Shown: positions 28,053 through 41,101, numbered from the stretch's first letter. The stretch: 64,000 nt of DNA from Phascolomyces articulosus (GCA_025677815.1 JAIXMP010000008.1:620001-684000), one strand, 5' to 3'. The notes: a model not told the origin generated them from the sequence alone. Made by a program: numbers and translations.

Positions 28053-28811
28053 TCATGATAGAAAGATGATATTATTGACCTTTGGGTCTGTGTTTATATT
28101 AAAAAGCATTAGTTATTCAACAAAAATAACAAAAGATAATGAATGATGGTATTTTTGGATAAAGAATGGCATAAAAAAAATTAGAGTTGATTAGTGTGAT
28201 AGGTTAATATGATAATAAAGAAAGTGTAGTTGTATTATTTGTTGTTGTTGTTTTATTACAGAAGTATTTAGTAAACTGTTGATCAGGTGAATAAAGTACA
28301 CATTGGCAACCATTCTCCGCGATCACCCTTCGTACATCGTCCGGATATTTGGTTCTTATGGCGTTATTTCCACACGATAGAAGGGAGCTAATATTTTTTT
28401 TCTTTCTTTTTTTTTGCCTGTAAATATAAACAATGCACCCACCACTTAATAATCCATTCTATTACTATTACCTTATATCAATAAAATACGCGCCTTTTTT
28501 TATAATAAATAAATTAAAAAGGAATATATAGTGTAACTATTTATCAAACAATAATAATAAGTGATAAAGTTTTTTGCCATTGATATATGTTCATTATTCA
28601 TCATGAAATCGGGGTTCCACTATGAACGGCATGAAATTAATAAGCATCAACATCAACATCCTAATAATAAATGTAATAAAAACTGGTGTTTCTCTTTCTT
28701 TGAGTTACATACGAAATTATTATTAGATATTGTACGCCTCATGATAATTAGGATTCATCGGAACTCATTTACTCATAGATCGACACCGATAATTAGATCA
28801 CTTTCGCCCAT
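28053..28811 (-). pseudogene. Possible Hsp70-like (HSPA12-type) gene relic, internally deleted
   Basis: Going 5' to 3' on the minus strand, an ATG at 28811 opens MGESDLIIGVDL, which resembles the first strand and phosphate loop of Hsp70-type ATPases (IGIDLGTT), but the frame breaks right after. Near the 3' end an acceptor-to-donor segment (28387-28260) encodes IRTKYPDDVRRVIAENG followed by CQCVLYSPDQQF. That pattern resembles the C-terminal ATPase subdomain of HSPA12-like proteins (a Pro-Glu-Asn-Gly then VLxGA). The segment can splice to a short end (28087-28053) with a stop. The ~400 bp between cannot code for the ~400 missing residues, so this would be a deleted relic. The family call rests on pattern memory only. 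Confidence 0.33.
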
Positions 28812-29954
28812 CACTTGGTTACAATTACACATAAAAGGTTTGACAAATAGTTTTGGAAATATAATTATGAGTTGCTACTAGTTGGCTTCTCCGGAGTTTC
28901 CTTATGCTTCCAAAGGATATTTCAAATGTGGTAATAACGTGTGGTGTGTGTGTGTGAGTGAGAAAGGGAGTACAAATAAAAATATTTGTTTTAGTTCCGC
29001 CCTTCTTCTCTTCATCAGCACTTCCGAATAGCGCACAGATCAAGTCAAAATCGAAAGAGCCAAACAAGTGGGAAGTTTTTTTTTGGCTTTCCTCTTCTTC
29101 ATTTAAACCTTGTCAATAGTAGTACTTTTGGATAACTGTAACCATATTGTATATGTATATATAGATAAAAGAGAACGTAACTCTTTTTATAGTATGCTTA
29201 GTAAGTCATTTTTGATATTTGACTACCATCATTCTTACGTAATGTTATTTAGCAGATTAAAAAATATATGAATACCTAATATAGTTTCACATAATATTCT
29301 TCCTTCCTTCCAATTCTCCTTCTAAAAAGCTATCTGGTGGTAGTAATGGATATTTTATGCAATAATTAATAATATTTAAATTTAAAGAATCTATTTCTCG
29401 CGCCTAGCTTTTCTTACGAGTCCTGAAAAGTTTTAAAAAAGTCAAAACGCAGTGGGGGAGAGGGGGTGATTCAAAAATGGAAGATCCGGGCGTTTTCTAT
29501 TTCCAGTAATCGTAAATAACAAGGTTTCGGTTGTTCAGAATATAGTGAATGCGATATGGAAGAGATTATTCTTTTTGTAAAACCATCACATTGTGCAACT
29601 CGATGGAAATCGAGTGACATTATCTTATTTATTTAGCTCTTACTACCACTAGATAGTACATTTTGATATTCTATATATATACTACTATACTATATTCATG
29701 CAGAAATATAAAACGCCATGGTCCTTTTCCGCGGAATTGTTTAAAAGATTTTAAAGATTACGGATTTTGCGGCGCCATGGAAGAAAAAGTTAAATGAAGA
29801 AAAAGAATTTGTTTATTCTAAAAAAAATAAATAAACAAAAAAAGAACGGTACCACCACCATTATTTTCTACTAGAAATGGGTTAGTCCCTGTTGTTGATA
29901 AAAAATGAGGATTCACATAAGACACACACGCCCAAAAACAAACAAAGATTCATT
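28812..29954. other. Intergenic region with coding-like scraps
   Basis: A minus-strand frame near 28985-29067 (FGSFDFDLICALFGSADEE) looks more protein-like than its surroundings but has no start or partner exons I can support. The rest is AT-rich. A small palindrome-like GC patch with two CCATGG sites lies at 29717-29779. Confidence 0.35.
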
Positions 29955-30427
29955 TTATTTTATATTACCAAAATAGTAGTAGGGAAGGAGTAATAAGTGT
30001 ATCTGACAATAAATATCACCCCATGGTGTAGTAGCTGCATTCCATACCACTATCGATTCAACATTGATAATCTTTTCATATCCTCTCTTTGTCATAGAAG
30101 GAGCAATAGCATGACGCTTGGCAAGCATACCAAATACATTAATACCCATACATTATCTTGCTCTGACCCAACAAATATCCAACAGTGTGTCGATACAACT
30201 ATATTTATAAAATGTCAACTGTTTTTATTTTTGGTCCTGAAAAAAAAGAAGATATGTTTTCTTGATGATATGCTATTACTACTACTTACGGTATATCGGA
30301 TTTATTAATCAATATATCTAGATAAAAATGGATAAGTAACCACAGTTTTATGATACCAATTCCATGTTGCACGCTGTAGCATGATATTGCTACATTTACC
30401 AATACGACCGACATCTTCGATTATATG
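29955..30427 (-). pseudogene. Relic of a short-chain dehydrogenase (Ayr1-like)
   Basis: On the minus strand an exon-like piece from 30427 begins HIIEDVGRIG, matching the SDR stretch before the NNAG motif (EDxGRIDxLVNNAG). The NNAG itself is damaged: the next open piece reads HGIGIIKLW in a shifted frame. From 30149 the frame NVFGMLAKRHAIAPSM continues with KRGYEKIINV and TPWGDIYC, which closely follows the central and active-site region of 1-acyl-DHAP-reductase-like SDRs. The catalytic YxxxK has lost its Lys, and neither the N-terminal glycine motif nor the C-terminal third is found. Truncation, frame changes and the missing Lys show a dead gene copy. It is unrelated in detail to the intact SDR at 14.6 kb. 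Confidence 0.65.
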
Positions 30428-31787
30428 CTAAAATATAATTTGGTTGAATAAAAGGTTAGAAGATATCATCGTTAGCACGTACGTATAAAAAAAACACATA
30501 ATAATTATCGTTTAAATAGAAAAGAATGATTACAATTATTATATATCTTGACAGCATATTTAGTGGGCTGTATGTTGGGAACGTTCAAGACCATTTTTTC
30601 GCAACCTGTATATACATAATTAATAAGTCGAAAATATATGAAGGACAGCAAGTGTGGATTGAACCTCGTTTTCAAAGAATAGACTCTTGTTTAGATTTAA
30701 TATGTAGCTAGTGTCATAAACACCTAAAAAATAAAATTTAAATATTGCGTATGATAGAGTAATCAATTATTATAAATTTTGAGATGTTTTCTAACATATA
30801 AAAATGGTATAATATCAATAGCCCATCATTTCATCCTTATGATAATGCATAGTATATATATCATAAAAATAAATCTCCTGCCTAAAGTAGTATATATTTA
30901 CAGAGCTCGACTTATCTTATCTAGAAAATCTTGAGTTTACCAAAACAGTGGTTAAATCTACACTTATCTACAAAAAGAAAACGGTTGGATCCAATATCTA
31001 TTATTATATCGATTTCTTTTTTTTTTTTGTTCACACAACAGCATGAAAAACAGTACAAGATCCTTGAGAACCAGTGTAAGAACCGTAAATACAAATTATT
31101 GTCATTCCTTGAACTCAACAAAAAAAAAGTACCAACATTTTTTTTATTGTTGAATCTGAGGATATTCCTATTTTATAACTCAAAAGTAGTAGTTATAATA
31201 AAGTGATAATATATGATAAAGATTGTATTACTTTTAACTAATCGTCCACCGAATGAGTCGTCAAATCATTGATCAAAAAATCATGTGTTATGCAATAAAG
31301 TAATGATCTTAGGATAGCCATTATTTACGATAAATGTTGGTTTATTATTATATACTACTACTATTACTGCTATGGTGACAGTCGCCACCTTTTACTTTAT
31401 TAGCAGCATATAATAATTTAGTAATTTCTATAAATTAAACAAAGATATTAGATAAAAAAAAGTTCAATTTTTATGAATGAAATAACCATCTCCAACATTT
31501 CTTTGTGTTGACCGAATACTAGTAGAATATTACTCATATATACCCTCACTCAAACTTTTACGTACTACAGAACTATATCACTACATAGATGGTCCCTTAA
31601 TAATCTAATATTATGTACTCTCTCTACTATCCCTAATTCTGTTCATTTTCTTATATGATAATATGCACCAACCTTCATTATTCTACTTAACAGCAGTATC
31701 CCCTGTTATTTTTTCTGACGAACTACTAAATAACAATCGCCCTCACAAAAAAAAAGCCTCCCCCTCCTCCATAAAAATTGAATCTAC
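30428..31787. other. Intergenic region, unresolved
   Basis: AT-rich DNA. Minus-strand pieces near 31700 (GILLLSRIMK) may be further exons of the damaged locus upstream, but phases are uncertain. No other gene supported. Confidence 0.35.
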
Positions 31788-33431
31788 CTCTATTATTAAA
31801 TCATTGTAAAATGCAACATAGAACAAACACGCCGATAACAAACCCTGATATTATTATTAGTATTCAAAAATAGGTTTGTGTAAATCATTTACTGTCATCT
31901 AAAAGGAGAAATTTTATATGTAACGATTTTCACGTCATTTTGAAAATATTGCTCTATGCAACTTTATTTTTATTTTAGTCCAGATCAGGATGCTAAATGC
32001 TTAATAATAGAACCGTTTGATGAGATCATTATTCATTAAAAATTATCGTTGGATCTACATGGGACGATATGCAGCCATGTTACATTATCATCCGAGAACA
32101 AAATTAGCTCTATCAATCTTATTATTGTTTATACAAAACGTGATAAAACCTTAGGTATACAATACTAGAAGAGATCAAGATTATTATTGTATAATGAGCA
32201 TAATAATGATTTGATGTTTGTACCATCACTCTACTACATTTTATTTCCGCCAAGAACCAGCATATATATATACCCCTGTGTCTACCTTAGTTTCTTGTAC
32301 ATCACCATAAGTTAGTGAGATAGATGCTACTACTACGTCACCGAGATCCTAAAATAATGAAAATGTGATCCTTTACACATATATGAAATAATTCAACATA
32401 AATCATGAATCAATTGGTTTGATACCAAAAATAACTCATAATACAGAAGAATCGATTGATTTTTTATTATTATTAATTAATTAAAAATAAAAACCAAAAA
32501 TACGAAAAACCACTTAATAAGAAGATGATGTATTGGTGATCATACCTCCCCATCATCTTCTTGATCATCGATGGGCGTCTTTTGTTTTGATGAAAGATTA
32601 TCTTTTTCTTTTATTACATAAAATAACAATATATGGTTAGGTATGCAAAAAAAAATACGTAATTGTATGCTTTATACACAATTAGCGCCATTCCATATAT
32701 AAAGGGTGATAAGAGCCTTTCTCTTTTTCATATTGACCTCGTTTTCATTTTTGTTTTACCCTTTTTTTAACGAATTAATCAGGTAGTGGTAATTTATAAA
32801 GATACCCCAGTGTTGTATTAAATGACACTAATGAACTATTTATATAATTTACTACGTACCCCTCATACCTTTTGAAAGGGACCAAAGGGGGTGGGGTTTA
32901 CTGGTGAAAAAAATACTCAAGAAAAATTGAATTCATCGCACCCCTTTCTCTATATGCTTCTATCGTAATTCCATCCATGTGGGAATCAAAAGTAGTAGTT
33001 CTTTTAAACACGCAGTATTAGTATCAAATTGAATAATAATAGATGATGGCTAAAATTGATCCTACTTATTAAATCACGTTCACAAGTGTAATCATTACAT
33101 TAATTTATTGTATATTTAAACAAGAGCACTGATATTTTAATTATTCTCAATATACATAAAAAAAAATTTCACCAACTATCATTACGACCTAATACCAGTG
33201 ATTTAATTTTTCGTGCCTTTGTCAACATTCAAAAGTAATAAAGTGATGATGCACCTATGCTTTTCATTATTGACACTATATACTACGTTGCATTGTATAA
33301 TAAAAACCATGTTATATTATAGAATTAATTTAATGTAGGTATATACCCTTGATGTTGGCAGATGTAATAATATCATAACTAACGAATTTTGTTCTATTTC
33401 TCCTAGAAGAAGGTGATGTTGTTCCTTGCAT
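31788..33431 (-). pseudogene. String of small coding-like exons of unknown family, probably decayed
   Basis: An ATG at 33431 opens MQGTTSPSSRRNRTKF and continues to a donor at 33346. Two exon-like pieces join it in phase: 33282-33255, and one from 33000 reading FDSHMDGITIEAYRE. Others follow: 32827-32806, 32607-32546 (KDNLSSKQKTPIDDQEDDGE), 32348-32286 (DLGDVVVASISLTYGDVQ), 32164-32059 (IELILFSDDNVTWLHIVP) and 31844-31788 (GLLSACLFYVAFYNDLIIE). Most are bounded by good GT and AG sites. However, the 32164 piece has an in-frame TAA (32129-32131), and the exon from 33000 does not match the next one in phase. The order of a beta-rich DLG-x-V segment then a hydrophobic segment faintly recalls seipin, but this is a guess. 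Confidence 0.4.
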
Positions 33432-34582
33432 TCTGAAAATGTGCTTCGAATTTTTTTTAAAAAAAACAAATTACATATTTGAATACTCATTTATGATATG
33501 AATATCATTGAGAGAAATCATCTATTATCATAATTTGGGCTATTATAAAAAAAAGTTTGAGAATGGAAGAAGAAAACAGTCTCTTCTATTTGTTAGCATA
33601 TTTTATTCATAATGAATCAAATGCTGAGATCTGGTACTCTTTACAGCTGTATTATGATTAAATTGTTGTTGTTATCATGCAAAAAATTAACATAAGATAA
33701 ATCTACTAATTATGCACTAAATATAACTTTTCTGCACAAAGTACATTGCATTTTTATGCGTCTTGGAAACCAGAAAAGAATTCCATCGTCAAAGCAAATA
33801 TGCAGACATGCTGTATTTATATAGTTATAACGACGTACAGATCACAGCAGTGATAAAAACAAATTGCTGCTTGCAGCACATATTCAATGTATATAATGGA
33901 TATTGGGGTGATTTTTCTACGTATATCATCCTAATTTTGACCAAAAGAATGATTCTTTGGAAATTGGGTTTTCTATGAATTCAGTTTTTCCTTCTCGCCA
34001 AGATTGAAAAAAAGACAAAAACAAGTAAATGTCATTTTATATATATTATTATTACAGTGATCATTCAGACGCTATTCTCACTCAACCACCATCATGTTTT
34101 TTTTTCCTATGCTGGATTATCTAAATTATTCTAATAAGGATTATCAACAATTCATATAAAATAATAACTATAAATACGCCATCGCCGATGTTACTTTCAA
34201 GGCATATCAAGAATCCAATCGTAAAGCTACGTTTTGACCATGAGGTGAATTTTATATATAAAAAAGAACAAAAAAAAATGCAGGGATGAAAAGAAGAAAA
34301 AGAAAAAAAGGATGCATTTTTGTCGTTTCGTTGAGCCTCCGCTCGTGTGTCTTCTTCGCTCAAGACCAAGGAGGTACTTACATTATAGTGCTTATACATT
34401 GAAAAAAAATATCCGTGTTTCTTATTTTTTTTTTAACATTTATTGATAACCTATGTAAAATCTCTTGGCTTTTTTATTATTTATTTATTTATCATTTAAC
34501 CAACTTTGTCTAGTTGTTGTTGACAAGGGGAATGGGGGAAAGATAGAAGTGAGGGGGAAAAGAGAAAGAAGAAGAAAACGAG

Positions 34583-34765
34583 TTAGTTTGATATCTTGGT
34601 TGAAGGATCAAGTTTTTTTTTTTTTTTTTTTTGCTTAGTCGATTTGATGGAAAAGGAATCTTTTTTACCACACTCAAAAGTTCTTCCGCGGTAATTGTTA
34701 GTAACTTGGTTAATGTTATTCCCGCTATTTTGAATTTCTTGCCAAATATCGTAATCAGACGACAT
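34583..34765 (-). CDS. Hypothetical 60-residue frame
   Basis: Starts MSSDYDIWQEIQNSGN and continues through NQVTNNYRGRTFECGKKD, a balanced, charged composition unlike the usual AT-driven frames. It then runs into poly-Lys from a poly(T) tract and stops. An acceptor-like CTAAGCAG lies just before the ATG, so it may be a terminal exon rather than a whole gene. Not recognised. Confidence 0.22.
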   Translation of the reverse strand: MSSDYDIWQEIQNSGNNINQVTNNYRGRTFECGKKDSFSIKSTKQKKKKKKLDPSTKISN

Positions 34766-36154
34766 CACACTGCTTAGTAGTTTACAAAAAAAGAATAGCA
34801 ATGACGAGCTTCGTGTAACCATTCACCGTGAAGTGGGCGAGATGTCTGTCCATTATTATTATCATTAATCATTACAATAAAAATAATATACAACATAAAA
34901 AAAGCCTCTGTCTGTCTTCTCCCCTTACTTGAGTCTCGTACCCCCCTTTTTTTGTTCTTTTGGTTGGTTACATCATTAGCACTAACCATCGGTAATAGAT
35001 TAAGTATTAAGTATATATAACATATACGTGAATCCTCTATATAAAAGGCTGAAACCTTAAAAAAAAAGATGCAAATATATTTGAATAAGTAACGTCGATC
35101 ATTCAAAACAAAAAGGGGAAAAATGTGTATATGTGCTGTAATTCTAGTCATTTTTAAAAGAAATAATAAAAAAAAATGCAGCCATATTATAAAATATGAT
35201 GATAATTTACACATACATTATCACTTCCTCGGGTTAAACTAACTTGTAACACATATTCAAATCAACATTGTGAATTTAATAAAGTTGCGATTGGTTCCTT
35301 AAAAAAATTATTCTCCCATTTAAGTATATAATCTATTTTATGACAAAAGATGAGGAAAGACAAACGGACGACGACAAGAACAAAGACCTTTTGTCATCAT
35401 GAGAAAGAGAGAGATTCTATGTACTTGTGAAACCAAATCTAGATCTTTTTTTATTATTATTATATTCTGCAGAGTCCATAAGAGTCATCATGATTGTATA
35501 TGCACAAATAGAAAAAAAAGCGGTTCCTCTTCCCCCATGGTGTTATTCAAAGCGATTATGCAAGATGATAAAATAATAATAAGCTTAGTTGTTGTAATAT
35601 GCTTCCTCTCGTCATAATGATAGCACCGGATGAGAACAGCAGATTTGAAAACTTATTGTTAGTATATATATATATATATACATATACCTGTTAACAAGTA
35701 CAGAAAAATTACCTCGTTCCACATGATTTATATGATAATCACGAAAGGGCGTGCGTGCGTGATTTGATCGTGCGGGGAAAATATTAAGAGGATGATGATA
35801 GTATGATGATGGCCTGTCACATTCTGGCATGAGAAGAGTACCCAAAGGGTTATTATTTTCTACCAATATAACGCAAAAAAAAAAAAAAAACGTATAAAAT
35901 CTCCTTGCATCTTATTATCTCTTGGCAACAAACTAAAAAAGAAAAATACGTATAATATTCCTTTCTTCTTTTCTTCCAAAGAAACAGGAGCAAGAAGAAG
36001 GAAAATGAAGGAGAAAGAAGGGGGGGCACAGAGAGAGAGAGAGAGTATGTAAAGGTTATATATGGGTCTTTCTCTCCTTTTAAGGAACTGTTATAGTATT
36101 TATTATATGGGATCGTTTCAACAACCATCCAATCCAATCATAAATGGGGGTTCT

Positions 36155-36155
36155 A

Positions 36156-36205
<50 letters not shown>
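36155..36205. repeat. TAA trinucleotide microsatellite
   Basis: About 16-17 uninterrupted TAA/AAT units, the longest simple repeat in the window. Confidence 0.9.
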
Positions 36206-36207
<2 letters not shown>

Positions 36208-37065
36208 TGTAAGGTGCCCACGTCATAATGGAATGTATACAAACCTTAATACAAAGAATACAAAAAAAAAGGGGGACTAAAAGAAAGAAAATATGTTGTT
36301 ATTATAATAATAAAGCAACAGAAGAAGAGTTTTTGAGTTATTTTATTATTAATATTGATAAATAATACTAATAACCATGCGTACTAAAAAAGCATGGTAA
36401 TAGATATATATGTATGTATAGCTTAGTCCTATGATGATAATGATGATGATGATACTGATGATGTTGATGATACCATTATCATTTATCTTTTATCGTAACA
36501 ATATTTTCCTTCGGATCTAACTTATCCATCATCAATATTAAGTATCGTGAATCATCCACAACATATCCTATTAACACCATCATGGCTGAGAGACCTTACA
36601 GTTCACACCCAATGTAAAGCGGAGAACAGAAATAATAATGAAATATTTCCCTTTCCTTTTGTCACGAGAGAAATTAAAGTGCGGTACCAATAGAATGCGC
36701 AAGTTATTTAGAAATGGGCCCAAAACATCACCGGAGGGTTAAGGTGTAATTCGACCGAATCAGCTGCTGCAGTGAAAATCTTATTTGTCCTAAATGGAGA
36801 AATCTTGTCATGTAAAAAGTTCTCAAATGTCTTTGAAATTTTAAACGTAAAAATTTCATATATAAAGACACTGAAATTCATTGATCCTGCATTTTTTTAG
36901 TTTCTTTCCTCTTCTTCTCCTCTCTTTCGCTCTCTCGTACCTTTTTTTTTCCTTCTATAATAATAGAAAGACAAGATCATTACCAAAAAAACAGTCTTTT
37001 ATATTTATTTTCTTCAACTCGTTCTTTTTTTTTTTTTTTACTCAGTGATACAATTCTTTTTTCCA

Positions 37066-39743
37066 ATGTCTTCATCACCAGGTACAAATCATCGCCATTA
37101 TCGGTCAATTAATGTTTATCAAACACCAACCACGCCAAATACAATGGAATTGCCACCTTCGCCATGTACAACTACGGATGAATGCACGGCTTTACTCGGG
37201 AATCATGATGGAGGTGATATTCCTCATAAACAATCATTTATTCAAAGTATTCCATGGTCAAAGATACTTCAAAGTCAACCTGTTTCACTAGTTCCTTCAA
37301 TTACAGTGGGTGCTATCATATGGTTTTGTACACCAGCAAGTGATGAATTAACACCTACAGCCATTCGAATTCTTGCTGTTTTTGTGAGGTAAATAGCAAT
37401 TGTTGATTATTAATAATTGCAGCCATTCAACAACAATGAAAATAGTTATTAGTTGCTACGCATCCATCAAAAACATGACACCAACCATATACGTCTTTTA
37501 TGATGCAATATTACATTATTATATAAAAAAAAAAAGAGAAACATATGTTCTAATTTTATGTTTCACTATAAATATAAATATATAGTTGTATCTTTGCACT
37601 GATTACCACCTCGGTCGATATTTCCCTTTTGGTCTTGACGGGCCTAGCTCTTTTGTCATTAACTCATTCATTTCAATGTGTGGATAAATCGACTGGCCTT
37701 ACGACTGAATGTCGATTATGCGGAGAAACAAACCCATTAACGGGTGACCCTTACAAATGTCATGGTGCAAAAGAATCGTTTCATCATTCATTGGAAGGTT
37801 TTTCAAGTTCGGTCGTGTGGCTCATCTTTGCTGCATTTCATCTTGGTAAAGCCGTTCAAGTCACACAACTTGGCCGTCGAATTTCCTTACTCATGATCAA
37901 GATGTTTGGCAAAAGAATCATGGGTCTTGCTTATGCTATTGTTTTTTCAGGTACCATAATTCATGATCCAATCATCTTTACATATTTTGAAAGGAGCGAG
38001 AAAACAAACACAAATAAAGGGGATGAAGAGTATTAAGTGTATAAATTGTAAAAAAGGAGACAAGTCTATCAAACTAAATCATCATATATAAATTATATTA
38101 TTATTCTATTACTACTACTAGAACTCCTTCTCGCCCCATTTGTTCCATCCAATACAGCTCGTGGGGGTGGTATTATCCATCCTGTTGTACACGCGATTGC
38201 AACCACGTTAGGTTCCACTCCTACACATGACTCTAAAGTCGGTGCGTTCTTGATGTTGGTTGGTAATCATTCAAATCTTATATCTGCGTCCATGTACCTT
38301 ACCGGTAAGAAAAAAAGTCATCCATCCTTCGAGGGCTTGGGGGGTATCATCTGGCTTAAAACAAATCATATTCATAAAAACTCAACAACAACTCCCCTCC
38401 CCCCCATTTATATTTATATATAATAGGTATGGCTGCAAATCCAATTGTTCTGAGTAAATCTTCACAACTGTATGACGGAGTCAACTTTGACTTTTTAACT
38501 TGGTTGACCGGCAGCATCGTACCCGGACTTGTATGTGCACTTGCATTACCTATTATCCTTCGTTATTCTATTGGACTTTCAACGAATAGTAAACGACAAG
38601 ATGACGAAGAAGAAGGTGGTCCCAATGGTAACAGTGCCACTAAATTTCCCAATGATGGCATTGTAAAACATGCTGAAACTGAATTGGAACGTATGGGATC
38701 CATGTCTGGCAAAGAATGGGTACGTAAATTAGCTAAATTTCTTCTGAAACATAAAAAAAGAAAAAAAAAGATATATCGAACTGCCCCCCTTCCTTTCTTC
38801 AACTCGTTTTTGTTGGGTAAACCACGTTTTTTGTTCCTAACACAACCAGAAATTTTACGTATATAGCAACTCTGTTTAGTACTATTGATCTGCCTTTGCC
38901 TTTGGGTGACATCAAGTTACACAAAATTGGATGCAACACTCGTTGCACTCCTCGGAATCCTTGCTCTGCTTCATATGGGAACTCTGACTTGGAAAGATAT
39001 TTCAAATAATACCAATGCGGTAAGCTGCATGCTTTGTTGTTTTTACATACACATCTTTCTATCGATTTCTATTATTCCCACCCATCCTTCCCAAACCCCA
39101 CACTATCATTTCATAGATAGAGCCCTCACCAAAACGAAGAAAAGATGATTATTAATTTTTTATATATTATTCTATATTATAGTGGGATACATTGTTTTGG
39201 CTTGGAGGTTTTGTCACCATGGCACATCAATTGTCAGATGCTGGTGCATCCGCCTTTTTAGGTCATAAAATCTCTTCCATCATTGAACAGTTAGGTTTAC
39301 CACCTGTTCCTTTCTTAGCCGCTGCTTACTTTTTAACAACGTTTATGTTTTCTTCTTTGAGTGCACATATCGTTGCTTTTGTTGGTACCTTTTTGGATGC
39401 AGGCCATGCATTGGGAGCCAATCCAATGATTCTAACTGCATTTATCGCTTACTTTGGAGCGATTAGTGGTTGCATGACAAACTACTCTACAGGTAAAATA
39501 AATAGAACCATCTAATTATATATATATTATATTATAAAAATAGCTCATTTTATTATATGTGTGCTCATTTATTTATTTGCGTTTTTTTATATTTATATTA
39601 TAGGCATGGCTGCAATGTATTATGCCACTGGTTATGTAACTCGTTCTAAATGGTTTATCATTGGCTTTCAATTAGCCATTTTCTATCTTACAGTATACTT
39701 CACCATTGGTATGGGATGGTGGCGATTATTAGGATGGTGGTAG
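37066..39743 (+). CDS. DASS-family anion transporter, CitT/DiT1-like (probable di/tricarboxylate carrier)
   Basis: Seven exons (37066-37388, 37586-37950, 38122-38304, 38427-38719, 38867-39019, 39183-39492, 39604-39743) give 588 residues. A disordered cytosolic N-terminus (~75 residues) precedes about a dozen membrane segments. The hallmark is PFVPSNTARGGGIIHPVV, the SNTAR-[GS]-GG loop of the CitT and plastid 2-oxoglutarate/malate (DiT1) branch, joined across exons 2-3. Two similar GMAAN and GMAAM turns mark the inverted repeat halves. A charged cytosolic loop (acidic, SKRQDDEEEGG) separates them. Members exchange or cotransport dicarboxylates, citrate or related anions; the substrate here cannot be read. 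An in-frame ATG at 37045 would add seven hydrophobic residues; 37066 fits better with a soluble N-terminus. Confidence 0.88.
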
Positions 39744-41101
39744 ATGCCCCCCTCCCGGATCTCTTCTCTATTTATCCATATTATTACTTTTTGTGCATAT
39801 TTAATCCAATTGGGGAAAATTTTTCTCTCCTCTTATTTTTTTTCTCTCCTCATTCCTCCCTCGTACATATAACAACAACATCACTATTACTACTTTTTTA
39901 ACTGTATACCCCCCCTTCACATACACCAACCATTACTACTACTAATTACCTGCTGATTGTAATTGCATATTACAGGTAACCTTGAAACTATATTATATAC
40001 TACACACAACTATCGACACACACGCATATCATTTTTTTTTTTATCAACTTTTCTGCTTTTCCTATTTTTCCATTTAATTATAATTACCATCATTACATCC
40101 ATCCCCCCAATATAACAGCATCCTGTCGTTTCATAAAAAATGTTCAGAAGAACGACTATAATAGCAACTTTTTTATTATTATTATTACAATGAACCATAA
40201 TATAATATAGACAGTCATTTGTCGCCAGCGGTCATGTATTACATATACTACTACCCTGTTTTTTATTGATTGATTTCTTTTTTTTTACATATCTGATTTA
40301 TTATATTCTACAGTAGTCATTTTCAAAGTTCTTTTTCCTTGATCATTTTTAAAAATTCTACGTAGTAGATTGTCATGTAAAATATTTACAACACTGATTA
40401 TGCAAACTGTAAGGGGGGGATCATTTCCTTTTTGATGACGAGACATAGATTGCACAAAATTCATCTTTAATATTCGTACAAACAACAGAAGAGATTTCTT
40501 TGCTACCTCTTATTTATCGACTCTATATTCCAACATTATTATTATTACTTTCATCATTGTTTTTTTTTAAAAAAATGTCAATATAGATCTTACTTTCTCG
40601 TAAAATCGTATTGATTATTACATGACGCGTATACTACCTTTGTAGTAAATGATTGGATTATTTCAAAAACTTGCTTATGATGGTATAAAAGAGATGACAT
40701 CAAAACGTGGATGAATGGAAAATGAACAAGAATCTAATCATCAAAACGTTTTTTACATAACAAAGGTGGGACAATATCCATAGTTTGTTTATCTGTGCGC
40801 AGTGAAACGATTACTGTCGAATCCTCGTGATGTATATCAAATGGTCTTATTACAAATAAAAGGACCTATAAGTAGTCTATTTCTTCAATGATTTCGTTTT
40901 GCTAGTGAGAACAGTTTCACAAAAAAACTATGTTCAGTATAGACTGAAAGCTGAGTTTTTTTATGCAAATTGTTTTTTTTATAATCCAAACAAAAGTATG
41001 GGGGCGCAGCCATTCATGGTTCCTTTCCTTTCATTCTCTTTTTTGAAAATAGAAGGCTATGCTTGTTTATTTGTATATATACAATCATCCTATCCAACAG
41101 C
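39744..41101. other. Intergenic region, no gene seen
   Basis: AT-rich spacer between the transporter and the first F-box gene. Short frames only; the leader before 41102 is T-rich with an upstream in-frame ATG at 41063. Confidence 0.5.

Larger units (their letters stand above)
33432..37065. other. Long intergenic region (3.6 kb)
   Basis: AT-rich DNA with scattered short frames and no gene I can defend, apart from one low-confidence small frame listed separately. It contains a long TAA microsatellite. The last ~150 bp (36900-37040) are C/T-rich and form the leader of the transporter gene. Confidence 0.45.
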
